From IMG/VR virus record IMGVR_UViG_3300009518_000007, positions 1 through 37,307 of that record: a stretch of 37,307 nucleotides of DNA. One strand, given 5' to 3'. Source of the DNA: a virus. Under the pieces are notes generated by a model. That model had not been told where the DNA came from and did no database searches. It saw nothing but the letters and a program-made list of their open reading frames with translations. Numbering within the stretch: position 1 is the stretch's first letter; each line of letters begins with the position of its first letter. Positions 1-7,856 of the stretch are shown one piece after another. A program made the translations under genes and the position numbers.

Positions 1-677
1 CCCGCTCCCGGTCTTGGAGACCCCGGAGGACTCTTATCCTCTCCCGTAAGTTTTGCTACGTTAATCATGAAGCGGATAAGGCTTGGATGGTTTCCAATTT
101 TGGTTTCATTTACGAACTTATCGAATTCATCATTAGAGAATTTTTTCCAAACCCTCTTGACGAGTTCGACGCTTGCATCGTATTTGTCTCCTAATTCCGC
201 CTTGAGTTTCGTTTCCGCTTCGCCTTTTTCCTTCTCACGCAGCTCAACCTCGGCCTTTACAACATTTCCCAAGTAGGCATTCCACGCATCCCCGATCTTC
301 TTTCCAACTTCTTTTGAGATGCCATTTTCAAAAAACAGGTTTCTTGCCCACTGTGAAATTTTCGAGTCCATCGGTTTCCCGTCCGGGCCAAGAAGCTCAT
401 AATCTTCTGCCTTGTCCGGCCTTCCGATAGCTTTGTAATAAGCCGCTTTGTCTGCGTCCGTGGCGTTTTCTGACAACTTCGGGATTGAATTCTCAAGGCG
501 CTTATTCAGGTCAGGTATTACCTTCCCCTCATAGTCCTTTACCTTCCCCTCGAACTCCGAAACTTTCCCCTTCACGTCGAGATAGCCTTTTGCAAGGTCT
601 CCCGCCGTATTCATTCCGGTAAAAGCCTCATTCGATCTCAGGTCTTCCGGTAGCTGTGCAAGTATCTCGCCTGCCAT
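1..677 (-). CDS. Scaffold-like capsid assembly protein (3' end cut by window edge)
   Basis: The open frame starts at ATG 677 behind a GGAAG ribosome site and runs off the left edge after about 225 codons. The product is hydrophilic, rich in Lys, Glu and Asp, and mostly helical. It begins MAGEILAQLPEDLRSNEAF and has a predicted coiled region (GDLAKGYLDVKGKVSEFEGK) near residues 26-55. In podoviruses a charged helical protein between the portal and the major capsid gene is normally the scaffold, which directs procapsid assembly and then leaves or is cut. The position, downstream of portal and small head genes, fits this. The capsid gene would lie just beyond the edge. The role is inferred from composition and position; no enzymatic motif is visible. 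Confidence 0.65.
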   Translation of the reverse strand, partial: MAGEILAQLPEDLRSNEAFTGMNTAGDLAKGYLDVKGKVSEFEGKVKDYEGKVIPDLNKRLENSIPKLSENATDADKAAYYKAIGRPDKAEDYELLGPDGKPMDSKISQWARNLFFENGISKEVGKKIGDAWNAYLGNVVKAEVELREKEKGEAETKLKAELGDKYDASVELVKRVWKKFSNDEFDKFVNETKIGNHPSLIRFMINVAKLTGEDKSPPGSPRPGA

Positions 678-695
678 TAAAACACTTCCTTTCTT

Positions 696-881
696 TTAAT
701 GCGCGTTGCTGTTTGGAACAGTTTTATAAACTATCCCTAATTTCCCGCTATAGTTCATGGCGGGTTTCTTCTTTGGTTTTGGCGGTAAAAACTTTTTATT
801 CTGCTTGATGTTCTTCTGGATGAAATAATCTTCTTCCAACATCGAGGGGTCTTTGGATTTACCGCCGCTTCCCTTAGCCAT
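696..881 (-). CDS. Small basic head-region protein, unknown function
   Basis: This 61-residue protein starts at ATG 881 behind GGAGAAGAAAG. It overlaps the stop of the upstream 53-residue gene by eight bases, so translation is probably coupled. The product is Lys-rich with a run of Pro-Lys (PPKPKKKP) in the middle and no cysteine or membrane segment. Small basic proteins in this position of podovirus head operons are common but not functionally assigned. A nucleic-acid or scaffold contact is possible but not shown. Confidence 0.6.
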   Translation of the reverse strand: MAKGSGGKSKDPSMLEEDYFIQKNIKQNKKFLPPKPKKKPAMNYSGKLGIVYKTVPNSNAH

Positions 882-1035
882 CTTTCTTCTCCTCTATTGT
901 AGCGGTCTTCACCGCTTCAACTACCGCTGTGAACTTTGGTAACATTTCTACAATGCCCTGATAGTCTCCCTGAATCGGTTGAGACATAAGAGCATTAAGA
1001 ATCAATCCGCGCTGGTCTTCGCTGTCGAGAACCAT
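874..1035 (-). CDS. Small acidic head-region protein (53 aa), unknown function
   Basis: ATG 1035 follows an AAGGAAGG ribosome site. The frame encodes 53 residues, beginning MVLDSEDQRGLILNAL and ending KTATIEEKKDG. Its TAA overlaps the start of the next gene in another frame. The protein is acidic and probably helical. The good ribosome site, tight overlap and position inside the head operon support a real gene, although it is very short. The family was not recognised. Confidence 0.6.
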   Translation of the reverse strand: MVLDSEDQRGLILNALMSQPIQGDYQGIVEMLPKFTAVVEAVKTATIEEKKDG

Positions 1036-1051
1036 TCAAAAACCTTCCTTT

Positions 1052-1726
1052 CTATGCTACTGTCCCGTAGGGGATATAATAGAGGCTACCGCCCACATAT
1101 ATTTTAATCTGGCCTACCTGCGTGAAACTCCCCTTGCTGTTTGCCGCAAATGTTGTATTTCCTGTAAATGAGGTAACAACACATTCCGTTGACTGAATAC
1201 CAACAAGTCCATCCCATGAACCGGCCACGGGCGTAGTCACAGCCATAGCGCAAATCGGCCCGGTGTGCGTTCCTGACAGGTCGTTTGATGCAGCCATAAA
1301 AGCACCTGCCAAAGTGCCGACTACCGCCGTACTTGGACAATCAATTTGACCCCTAACGGCCCCGGCAACATTCACTTTTGAGGATGCCTTCATTTCAAGA
1401 TACCCCCAATGTCCTGCTACATGACCCGTAACCGCACTACAATCCGAATTGACAGATACCCGGTCACAGCCGCCATACCATGAGTTGTTGCCTGTCTGTG
1501 CGGCAGTTAAAAGTAATCTTCGCGAGCCGAACAGATAAGCCGCACCTGAGCCGCTTATAACCGCTCCGCCATCGTCTGCATTGCCCCTCTCAATCCATGT
1601 GCGGGCCGTGGTTAGCTTTAAACCATATCCGGCAGTCGTGGCATTGAACACACCCTTGATTAACTGGCCCGCTGATCCTGACCAAACTAAATCTGTCTTT
1701 TTCCTCCAAAAATTAATTGCTCCCAT
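1052..1726 (-). CDS. Putative capsid decoration or head-fibre-like protein
   Basis: The start is ATG 1726, five bases after AGGAGG; the GTG one codon upstream lies too close to that site. The 224-residue product is rich in Gly, Ala, Ser and Thr with alternating hydrophobic residues, as in beta-rich surface proteins. It begins MGAINFWRKKTDLVWSGSAG. Its last residues, KIYVGGSLYYIPYGTVA, closely resemble the C-terminus of the large tail fibre (26523-28985), which ends YYGGNTYYIPLYGTIQ. The shared ending suggests a common virion attachment or folding tag. Position between the portal group and the scaffold fits an accessory capsid protein. No catalytic motif is visible, so the role is inferred. 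Confidence 0.6.
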   Translation of the reverse strand: MGAINFWRKKTDLVWSGSAGQLIKGVFNATTAGYGLKLTTARTWIERGNADDGGAVISGSGAAYLFGSRRLLLTAAQTGNNSWYGGCDRVSVNSDCSAVTGHVAGHWGYLEMKASSKVNVAGAVRGQIDCPSTAVVGTLAGAFMAASNDLSGTHTGPICAMAVTTPVAGSWDGLVGIQSTECVVTSFTGNTTFAANSKGSFTQVGQIKIYVGGSLYYIPYGTVA

Positions 1727-1742
1727 CACATCCTCCTTTTGG

Positions 1743-2030
1743 TCATTTACGTTTTCTGCGTAAACCCAACCAAGCGTGAATCACGCTTTCAAAGTTATCC
1801 GGCGCAAGAATCCCGCACCTTGCGAGAAGCGACACGCCGACATTATATTCCGCAACCTGAACCTTATTGTCTGGATCAAGTGTAGAACCGAAATGACAAA
1901 GGGCAAGAATATCCGCAAGCACCTCAACGCCAATGCCAGAACCAAATAAGGCGCGATACTTGTCTTTGATCTCCCGCTCATATTTCTCCGCTTCTGTTTC
2001 CTGTTGTACTAAATCAAAATCTTCAGGCAT
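1743..2030 (-). CDS. Bbp19-like small podovirus protein
   Basis: This 95-residue protein starts at ATG 2030 inside the last codons of the portal gene (8-base overlap), using the GAGGAAATGA stretch as ribosome site. The core ADILALCHFGSTLDPDNKVQVAEYNVGVSLLARC was compared by eye with the Bbp19-type family of Bordetella phage BPP-1-like podoviruses, where a similar L-x-x-[IL]-x-x-[FC]-C-[HY] helix and a C-terminal N-x-G-[VR] helix occur next to the portal. The family's function is not established. Confidence in the gene is high; the family match is from memory. Confidence 0.7.
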   Translation of the reverse strand: MPEDFDLVQQETEAEKYEREIKDKYRALFGSGIGVEVLADILALCHFGSTLDPDNKVQVAEYNVGVSLLARCGILAPDNFESVIHAWLGLRRKRK

Positions 2031-3780
2031 TCATTTCCTCGCCTGTTCCGCCGCCCATTAGTGCCGCAAGTGGGCTGCCTTCCTGTGTGGCCTTCCCTGC
2101 TGCCGCCGCTGCCTTTGCAATCTTTGGCAGGTTCTCAATCTGTCTCTGTTTCTCCTGGGCCTGTAATCTCATTTGACGTATCTTATTAACCATGTCGTCA
2201 TTACGGATCAGCTTTGCGGGGAATCCTGTTGAATCGAGTATTTCTTTTATCGAACCATCCCAATCAATAAGGTCAAGCGCTTCCGGCTTGCGGTCTGCTA
2301 CCTGGCTGATTAATGTCAAGCCTGCCTGTATTGAACGGGATTTTGTAAGCCTTGTCTGCGCCTGTGCAAGCGGGCCAAGATACTGCACTCCGATAACTCC
2401 GCCGATGTCCATGAGGATTTGTGGAGGCTGTGGCATGCGTCCCGCGTTCATTTCAATTTCAAATACCCTGTCGTGTATAGGATCAAAGGCTTCTGATTGA
2501 AGCATGCCGACGCGAGTTCCTAGGACAGCCGCCTTCTCTCCCATCATCTCAATAACCTGGGTTGCGGTAAGCTCTGTCTTGTTCATAGCCGCCTGATAGA
2601 GCATCAAAAAGAAATCGACGTGAAAATGCTCCCTAATGGTTTTCTCCGTCTTACCCTGAGCCTCTACGGAAAACGGAAGGCTTGCTATGGTCATCAACTG
2701 ACGGGGCATGACCTCGCCTAAATTCGGGTTCGTGGTCTTGTCCATGAACGTCCATCCTCGCGGCCCCACGTTCACATTCCCGCGCATGTCTGCAAAGGCT
2801 ACCATCGGGGGCTCGGCCATCTTGTGACTTGCTATAAGGTTTGTCCTGCCCTGCTGGTTTGACAGCATTATGTCTATGTAAGCGTCCCATGCCGGAGACC
2901 TCCCGTACCATTCGTCATTGTTTTTTCTCCATCTCCACGTTATGGTAGGCAGCCAGTTATAACCCGTTTCTTCAATGAGTTTTAACGGAGACAGATAAAC
3001 CCACATGGATGCTATGGGTTTGTTCTTCCCATTTATCTTGCCGTGGTCATAATCGCTGCGGGGATAGATTGCATGCAGGATTTCTTTTTCCGCGTGCATG
3101 TTGTCGTCGTATGCTTTAGAAAATCCGGGGTCAACCTTCTTCATCGTCTCCATGCCGAACTTGTCCTTGAGTTGCCGGAGCGTAAGTTTATAAAGGCGGT
3201 AATTGGTATCGACCCTGCCCCACTGGTTTTCTGCAATAAAGTTTTCTCTGAAATGGGGAACGGTAAAGGTAATGCGGCCAGACGCTACTTCTTCTTCTGC
3301 AAGTAAATTGGCTGTCCCGCACGTTGCGCCGTCGCCTATGAATTCGGGAATGACATCGTAAAAATTAGACCTGTTGAAAGCGGCGTATGAAACATCCATG
3401 CAGTCCTGTAGGAATACTCGCACCTGCGGCATTTCATCCATGCGCTTGCCCGACCAGTGACGCATGCCCGAAGTGCGCGGAAAGTTAAACTTGCCCGGAA
3501 GTTCATAGCCAAACCAATCAATATTTCTTCCGCAGAGATAACCCACCATGCCGTCAACAAGAAGGTTTTTTGCCAGCATTGAAGAACCGTCATAGACCTC
3601 AATGCCCGTCTTCTGCCCCTTCTTAGATTCCTTATCGACTATCTTCCGGCGTGAATGATTTACATACGTAATAATATTGTCAATCATCGGCTCGAACGGC
3701 AGCCGAACAGAGGCTAAATATTTTTGATATTTCTGACAGTCTTGCGCTTTTTGGTCGTCGGTTCTTTCTTTTTCGGCCAT
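2023..3780 (-). CDS. Portal protein (head-to-tail connecting protein)
   Basis: The 585-residue product matches the podovirus head-tail connector family in length and layout. It has an N-terminal helical region (about 1-60), the segment EVYDGSSMLAKNLLVDGMVG near 60-80, a long region with PHFRENFIAEN and YNWLPTITWRWRKN, the clip/stem stretch GRSPAWDAYIDIMLSNQQGR, and a C-terminal helical part ending in Gly- and Ala-rich residues. The portal is the dodecameric ring at one capsid vertex through which the terminase packages DNA and to which the tail attaches. The gene lies directly after TerL and a small head protein and overlaps the Bbp19-like gene, the usual order in this group. Confidence 0.93.
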   Translation of the reverse strand: MAEKERTDDQKAQDCQKYQKYLASVRLPFEPMIDNIITYVNHSRRKIVDKESKKGQKTGIEVYDGSSMLAKNLLVDGMVGYLCGRNIDWFGYELPGKFNFPRTSGMRHWSGKRMDEMPQVRVFLQDCMDVSYAAFNRSNFYDVIPEFIGDGATCGTANLLAEEEVASGRITFTVPHFRENFIAENQWGRVDTNYRLYKLTLRQLKDKFGMETMKKVDPGFSKAYDDNMHAEKEILHAIYPRSDYDHGKINGKNKPIASMWVYLSPLKLIEETGYNWLPTITWRWRKNNDEWYGRSPAWDAYIDIMLSNQQGRTNLIASHKMAEPPMVAFADMRGNVNVGPRGWTFMDKTTNPNLGEVMPRQLMTIASLPFSVEAQGKTEKTIREHFHVDFFLMLYQAAMNKTELTATQVIEMMGEKAAVLGTRVGMLQSEAFDPIHDRVFEIEMNAGRMPQPPQILMDIGGVIGVQYLGPLAQAQTRLTKSRSIQAGLTLISQVADRKPEALDLIDWDGSIKEILDSTGFPAKLIRNDDMVNKIRQMRLQAQEKQRQIENLPKIAKAAAAAGKATQEGSPLAALMGGGTGEEMNA

Positions 3781-3783
3781 ATC

Positions 3784-4041
3784 TTATGTCCCTAATGTAG
3801 CCCGTTGCGTCTGCGGGGTTCCGCCCACGCCCAACGGACTTGTGAGTATCGTCGATGCCGCTCCCTGCCTTTTCCTCGATTCTATGGCCTGAGCGTAGGC
3901 CGCCGCTTCCGTATCCGCCGATGAAGGCTGCGCCGGAAGGGTGGGCATTTTGGGGGCGCTCATAAGAGTATAAGTAGTGCCAGTTACGGTAGCTGCCGCT
4001 GCGGTTACTGCTGCATATTCACCTATTCCCCAATCTGCCAT
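3784..4041 (-). CDS. Small head-assembly protein between TerL and portal
   Basis: The start is ATG 4041, whose A is the last base of the TerL stop (TGATG), so the two genes are coupled. The 85-residue product has an Ala/Thr-rich N-terminal half (possible weak hydrophobic helix) and a C-terminal motif SRKRQGAASTILTSPLGVGG. A related Arg-rich then A-S-T-I-L-T motif occurs in small proteins of many podoviruses near the portal; this is recalled, not searched. The function of that family is unclear. A structural role in the head or connector is inferred from position. Confidence 0.7.
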   Translation of the reverse strand: MADWGIGEYAAVTAAAATVTGTTYTLMSAPKMPTLPAQPSSADTEAAAYAQAIESRKRQGAASTILTSPLGVGGTPQTQRATLGT

Positions 4042-5684
4042 CAATTCACCGCCAATCCATGACTGAGGGGTTCGTAGTTTGCTCTACCCATTTCCCTGTC
4101 CCTTATCATCTTCATGATCCTTTTCTCCGGGGAATCGGGTTCCGCAAGTCCAATCTGTTTTGCTGCCAGCCATAAATAATTTAAAGTATGCCGATAATGG
4201 TCAACCGCCTTCAGATAAACATAGCGTCGTGAACCGTCGGGCGTTTCCACCAACTTCTTTACTGCCGCGCTCACCTGTTTGGCGAATACGGTCATTTCCT
4301 CGCTTTTCCGGGGCAGAATCAAAAGACCGGGTTCTGATACGAGATTATGTGTCGCGTCACATACCCATGTCCTATTGACCTTGACTAATCGCTTGTCTTC
4401 GTGCCACTGGATGCCCGTTAAATTATCATCGTAATCACACACCCAACATGGATAGGATTGAGACTCGGCAAACTCCCGCGCCTTCCTCAGTTCCGGCTCG
4501 GCATCAATCACGCATGACTTCACGTTAAATCTCTTGCCAATATCATGCACGTCATTGAACGAGGACACCCGCGCCATATAACAAACCTGTAACTGCTTTT
4601 CTTTCGGTTTGAAACCGACCAAAACATTAAGCATAGACCCGACATCAACACCCATCCCACAAGGCCCCTGGTGGTTAATAAGCATGGCCTCTTTATTACA
4701 GCACGAATAGACATCGTTCATGGTCAGTTTGTTCTCTGCCGCAACATAGGCCATCCCCATCTTTGAGTTGTAAAATTCCTGCAAATCCCCGTTTGGAGGA
4801 TTGCGGAACATGTCTAAAATTGTCTTCGGGGAAACGTACTTGCTGTTGAGTTGTGATATCCAGTAGCCTTCAACCTCGCGCCCCGGATACTGTGCGATCC
4901 ATCGCCCGCTTTTTGAAAATATTTCCTTGCCGCATTTAATGCACGCCCGGTAAACCGTGCCGTCTGCTAATGTTTTTAAACAGTCGGGAAACTCAATTTC
5001 AAGGCAAGTATCCGCCCCGCACGCTTCACATTTCAGCATCCATACACGCTGATCTGAATTCTCATATGATTCATCAACGCCCCAGCCCGGAGTGGTGGGA
5101 GTGGATATTTCAACCTGCTCCTGAACCTCTGAATGCGAAAACCGTTCAAGTGCCATCGCAATAGCGCCATCCTCCATTAGATCCCTCTCGTCAAAGACAA
5201 CCTTGTCCACAGACCGTGTACGTAATTTGGAAGAATCCTTCTTCTCGCCCTGTATCTTCTGCGTCAACCTCGCACCATGCAGATACAGAAATGCCCGTCC
5301 TATTCGCTTAATGTTCGTCGCATCCGTTGAAGTGACATACCTCCCTATGGAATCCGGGTTGTACTCGATCAGCGGCGTAAACCGCGCCTTTGAAAACTCG
5401 CCTACATCATCATCCGTAGGAAATAAATACAGGCAACCCTTCGGCAAAAACCCGTGAATCATTCCATGTAACGTCCGCAAAATCTCAGACTCGGAAAACG
5501 TCATCTGTGCGGCCTTCTTATACACACGCTTCCTCGCCCGGCTCTGCATCAGACCAACCTGATATTCGTGTCCCTCAACCCTGAATTCACCAGCGGAAAG
5601 CCTTAACTTGTTCCAATACGCCCAGCACCACGGGTCAATCTGTGCGAGTTCCCTCATGCCAGTTCTGGAAGGATCAAAAGCCAT
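4041..5684 (-). CDS. terL: Terminase large subunit, GpA-type
   Basis: The 547-residue product has the two-domain architecture of a packaging motor. The ATPase half has an atypical Walker A region (KKAAQMTFSES, about 56-66) and a clear Walker B (VVFDERDL, about 162-169). A zinc-ribbon insert follows (C219/C222 and C248/C251), as in GpA-like terminases. The nuclease half has GMGVDVGS with Asp347 as a likely metal ligand. It drives ATP-dependent DNA translocation into the procapsid and cuts the concatemer. The first 11 bases overlap a 37-codon membrane peptide gene, and the stop is coupled to the next head gene. The Walker A lacks the usual GKS, as often seen in this family. Confidence 0.93.
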   Translation of the reverse strand: MAFDPSRTGMRELAQIDPWCWAYWNKLRLSAGEFRVEGHEYQVGLMQSRARKRVYKKAAQMTFSESEILRTLHGMIHGFLPKGCLYLFPTDDDVGEFSKARFTPLIEYNPDSIGRYVTSTDATNIKRIGRAFLYLHGARLTQKIQGEKKDSSKLRTRSVDKVVFDERDLMEDGAIAMALERFSHSEVQEQVEISTPTTPGWGVDESYENSDQRVWMLKCEACGADTCLEIEFPDCLKTLADGTVYRACIKCGKEIFSKSGRWIAQYPGREVEGYWISQLNSKYVSPKTILDMFRNPPNGDLQEFYNSKMGMAYVAAENKLTMNDVYSCCNKEAMLINHQGPCGMGVDVGSMLNVLVGFKPKEKQLQVCYMARVSSFNDVHDIGKRFNVKSCVIDAEPELRKAREFAESQSYPCWVCDYDDNLTGIQWHEDKRLVKVNRTWVCDATHNLVSEPGLLILPRKSEEMTVFAKQVSAAVKKLVETPDGSRRYVYLKAVDHYRHTLNYLWLAAKQIGLAEPDSPEKRIMKMIRDREMGRANYEPLSHGLAVN

Positions 5685-5787
5685 AAGCCCCTATGTAAAA
5701 CCAGCAAAGCAAAAGCACAATGAACAGCCACACGTAGAAACACAACTCTATGCCGGGGTCTTGTGAGTAATCACGGTCTGGATTCAT
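5674..5787 (-). CDS. Tiny single-pass membrane peptide (37 aa)
   Basis: ATG 5787 lies seven bases after AGGAA. The 37 codons encode a polar N-terminus (MNPDRDYSQDPG) and one hydrophobic segment rich in Leu, Val, Trp, Phe and Cys (about residues 17-36). The TGA overlaps the TerL start by 11 bases. The ribosome site, overlap and clean membrane helix favour a real gene. Similar tiny membrane peptides in phages include holins and inhibitors of host processes, but nothing here selects among these. Confidence 0.5.
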   Translation of the reverse strand: MNPDRDYSQDPGIELCFYVWLFIVLLLCWFYIGAYGF

Positions 5788-5803
5788 AATGCGTTCCTAA
5801 AAA

Positions 5804-5944
5804 CTAAAGGCCATAGGGGTTATACATGAAAACGGAGTCCGTGAAATTCCGAGCCACCCTCTCAAAAAGGGGGGTGGGGGGTCGTCCAAAAAGCATGCTT
5901 TGGAACCGATTTTCAGGGAAGCTCCATCGTCGCCCATTCTCCAC
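5804..5944 (-). CDS. Possible small protein with GTG start (46 aa)
   Basis: GTG 5944 follows GAGG by six bases (GAGGATCAAA). The frame encodes 46 residues, with motifs RRWSFPENRF and FERVARNFTDSVFMYNPYGL, and ends 16 bases before the next start. A second start (ATG) in another frame overlaps it, so the choice of frame is uncertain. It is placed in the otherwise gene-poor gap between TerS and TerL. The rest of that gap, 5945-6042, shows nothing I can name. Confidence 0.35.
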   Translation of the reverse strand: MENGRRWSFPENRFQSMLFGRPPTPLFERVARNFTDSVFMYNPYGL

Positions 5945-6041
5945 TTTGATCCTCGTTTCAATCCTTCAACTCCACCAGCTTTTTAGAGTTTACATAATAC
6001 TTCTTATACACAGTTTGGCTTGCCCATAAGCTATTGATATT

Positions 6042-6089
6042 ATTGTGGATGATAAATAAGGTGTATCGTCTGGATACTTATTATCCACT
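6042..6089 (-). repeat. Imperfect inverted repeat at the TerS stop
   Basis: GTGGATGATAAATAAGGTGTATC pairs imperfectly with GGATACTTATTATCCAC across a four-base loop, with bulges. The repeat includes the TerS stop codon. There is no clear U-tract after it on the minus strand, so it is more likely an RNA processing or partial attenuation hairpin than a full terminator. Only the dyad symmetry is seen. Confidence 0.3.
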
Positions 6090-6659
6090 ATTACCTACCA
6101 TTTCGGCATCTATTGTCTCGCCCTGTTGGTCTTTCCCTCCACTTTGGGGTGGCTGGGGTAACTGACCAGAGGCTATTCTAGCGCCGATTTCGCGGGCCAT
6201 CTCTGCCATCATCTCTAGTTCTTTGGGATCGCGTCGTAGGGTAAGCTGAAGGTTGTTATCTACCGTAAGTGTGTTTCTCATGTCTGTGACGTTAATCGCC
6301 ACAAACTGAGCAAACTTACTATCATAGACACCCATGATTCCGCCCTGAATCAACAACTGTTTCTGCCAGGCCTTCACTCGCGTAACGGCATTGGCAAAAT
6401 CTGGATGTCGCTGTGTCCAATCCCATACGGTTCCGGGATGTATTCCGTGTTTACAGGCCCAACCCTCAAGTGTGGGTAGTTTTGTGGGTAGAAGTTTTGT
6501 CTCTGTTCGTTCCCAGTTCTTGCCGCCTACCGTGACTTCACTTTCCCTGTAACATTCTTCTGTAGCGCCGAAGAATTCAAGGATATCATCACAGAGTTCA
6601 GGTTTGTAGTCTGTGGGTCTTCCGCGTTTAAGACCGGGCTTCTTCTCTTGCGCCGTCAT
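6081..6659 (-). CDS. terS: Terminase small subunit
   Basis: The 192-residue product resembles the gp3-like DNA-packaging family. It has an N-terminal basic tail (KRGRPTDY), an HTH-like segment LPTLEGWACKHGIHPGTVWDW near residues 62-83, then HPDFANAVTRVKAWQKQLLIQGGIMGVYDSKFAQFVAINV, which corresponds to the oligomerisation helices. The C-terminal third is acidic and Gln/Pro-rich and probably contacts TerL. The small subunit recognises the packaging site and activates TerL. ATG 6659 overlaps the stop of the upstream membrane peptide (ATGA). About 400 bases separate its stop from TerL. Confidence 0.9.
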   Translation of the reverse strand: MTAQEKKPGLKRGRPTDYKPELCDDILEFFGATEECYRESEVTVGGKNWERTETKLLPTKLPTLEGWACKHGIHPGTVWDWTQRHPDFANAVTRVKAWQKQLLIQGGIMGVYDSKFAQFVAINVTDMRNTLTVDNNLQLTLRRDPKELEMMAEMAREIGARIASGQLPQPPQSGGKDQQGETIDAEMVGNSG

Positions 6660-6811
6660 TGTTTCGCGTACTCCATCAGGCAGAAGGTTAAGCTGAGAAT
6701 CAGCATGATTATAAAGAGTGAGATACCTATCTTGAAGAGCATGTTTTGTGCTCCGTTGTTTGTTAGCCGCGTTGCTTGCGGCTTGCCAGGGATCAGTAGG
6801 TTTTGAACCAT
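6656..6811 (-). CDS. Small membrane peptide upstream of TerS, start uncertain
   Basis: The frame ends with a hydrophobic helix (LFKIGISLFIIMLILSLTFCL) and MEYAKQ, then a TGA overlapping the TerS start. Three starts are possible: ATG 6871 without a ribosome site, ATG 6811 after AGGACG (51 aa, chosen), and ATG 6742 after GGAG (28 aa, almost only the membrane helix). Coupling to TerS and the membrane helix support expression. It could be a holin-like or regulatory peptide; the function is unknown. Confidence 0.55.
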   Translation of the reverse strand: MVQNLLIPGKPQATRLTNNGAQNMLFKIGISLFIIMLILSLTFCLMEYAKQ

Positions 6812-6923
6812 GTTTGATCGTCCTGGTGGTTGTTTTGTTGTCCTTCCGGTTCTATGCTCGTGGGATTGCATTCGCAACCCACTACGGAAAGAACTTAAGG
6901 TACTTTTTACTTACAGGAAGATT

Positions 6924-7343
6924 TTAAACCGATTTTTTGATGTTTTCGATGATTATTTTAGAATAGTGTTTTATGATGCGGTGGATGTACTGCCTTGATT
7001 TGTGATAGTTATTTGCTATTTCCCGTGGTGTCATGCGGTCTATAAAATAATTTATTAATATGGCTTCGCAAGTTGACACCCCTTGGGGCATTTCCTTGGC
7101 GTGTTTGCCATTAAGGTGGGCAATCGTTGTTACCTTTTTCCATGATTCAAGGCCATCGTCGTGGTTAAGAAACCTCTCTACTTTGGGGCAGGGGTCTTTG
7201 CAGGTCTGATAATCCTTGCATATCGGACATGGGTCGAGTGCATATCTTTTTCTTACTTTGGCGCGGTCTGATGATTTGTGAATAGTAGGCATCTTGCGGA
7301 TTCTACCACCCTTAGCGATATAATCGTTAATTGCCCCATCCAT
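6924..7343 (-). CDS. Zinc-ribbon plus sigma-region-4-like HTH protein, putative late regulator
   Basis: The 139-residue protein has an N-terminal basic region with a Cys cluster (DPCPICKDYQTCKDPCP, about residues 38-54) that could bind zinc. The C-terminal half resembles a sigma-70 region 4 or ArpU-like helix-turn-helix: AILINYFIDRMTPREIANNYHKSRQYIHRIIKHYSK. Such proteins placed just before the terminase genes often switch on late transcription; that role is inferred from position and fold-like pattern. It overlaps the upstream gene by 17 bases. No strong ribosome site precedes ATG 7343, consistent with coupling. Confidence 0.65.
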   Translation of the reverse strand: MDGAINDYIAKGGRIRKMPTIHKSSDRAKVRKRYALDPCPICKDYQTCKDPCPKVERFLNHDDGLESWKKVTTIAHLNGKHAKEMPQGVSTCEAILINYFIDRMTPREIANNYHKSRQYIHRIIKHYSKIIIENIKKSV

Positions 7344-7740
7344 AGGTATTCTTAGGTGATAATGCTGCTATGATTTTGTCTTGAAGCTCACCAATCTCTG
7401 CTTCCGCGTTGCCCCACCGTACCGTAAGCCTATTGATGGTGTCTTTTGCATCGGTACCAGGAAGCTGAGAGTTATAGGCTTCCAATAGAGATTTATAATC
7501 AGCCCGCAGGCCGTTGCACTTCTCGATATATGAAACTATTAGCGATTTGCTGGTTTCAATTTTATTACGTAGCCCCTCTGTCTCTTTCCATAATGCTTTT
7601 TCATGGTAATAGGCTGGTCGCATACCGTTTACATAAGGATCTTGGGCAAAAAGTTCATCACCTTCATAGTAAAATAATTCTTCTATCGTGTGCGTAATTG
7701 TCTTCACTTTGTCCTCTTCCCCTCCTTTTCTTTTCGCCAT
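7327..7740 (-). CDS. Coiled-coil hypothetical protein (137 aa)
   Basis: Starts at ATG 7740 inside the end of the preceding small gene (37-base overlap in another frame). The product has a basic N-terminus (MAKRKGGEEDK), a central part with Tyr-rich YYEGDELFAQDPYVNGMRPAYYHEKALW, and a C-terminal half of heptad-like helices (ETEGLRNKIETSKSLIVSYI and INRLTVRWGNAEAEIGELQDK). No catalytic motif or membrane segment. It is part of the run of small genes between SSB and the terminases. Function not recognised. Confidence 0.7.
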   Translation of the reverse strand: MAKRKGGEEDKVKTITHTIEELFYYEGDELFAQDPYVNGMRPAYYHEKALWKETEGLRNKIETSKSLIVSYIEKCNGLRADYKSLLEAYNSQLPGTDAKDTINRLTVRWGNAEAEIGELQDKIIAALSPKNTYGWGN

Positions 7741-7856
7741 TCTTCAAACTCTTCCGCACGTTCACAACCATTCTCTTGAAAAAATTCTAATACATCATCA
7801 ATAAATTCTGCGGTTTCAGCGTTGGCAAACCTTCTGTCTACGTCTGCACTATTCAT
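7704..7856 (-). CDS. Small acidic helical protein (50 aa)
   Basis: ATG 7856 lies three bases after AGGGAGAC. The 50-residue product is highly charged and helical, containing ETAEFIDDVLEFFQENG and a Glu/Lys-rich tail. It overlaps both neighbours by a few codons, which is typical of this tightly packed operon. There is no recognised family. Confidence 0.55.
   Translation of the reverse strand: MNSADVDRRFANAETAEFIDDVLEFFQENGCERAEEFEEWRKEKEGKRTK

Noticed and set aside
1052-1726. Diversity-generating retroelement target, suggested by the BPP-1-like head genes
   Set aside because: No reverse transcriptase gene and no template/variable repeat pair was seen in the window, and the shared C-terminal tag is not a C-type lectin fold pattern.
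5826-6029. Plus-strand frame in the TerL-TerS gap
   Set aside because: It lies opposite a minus-strand small gene candidate with a ribosome site and its product has no protein-like features.
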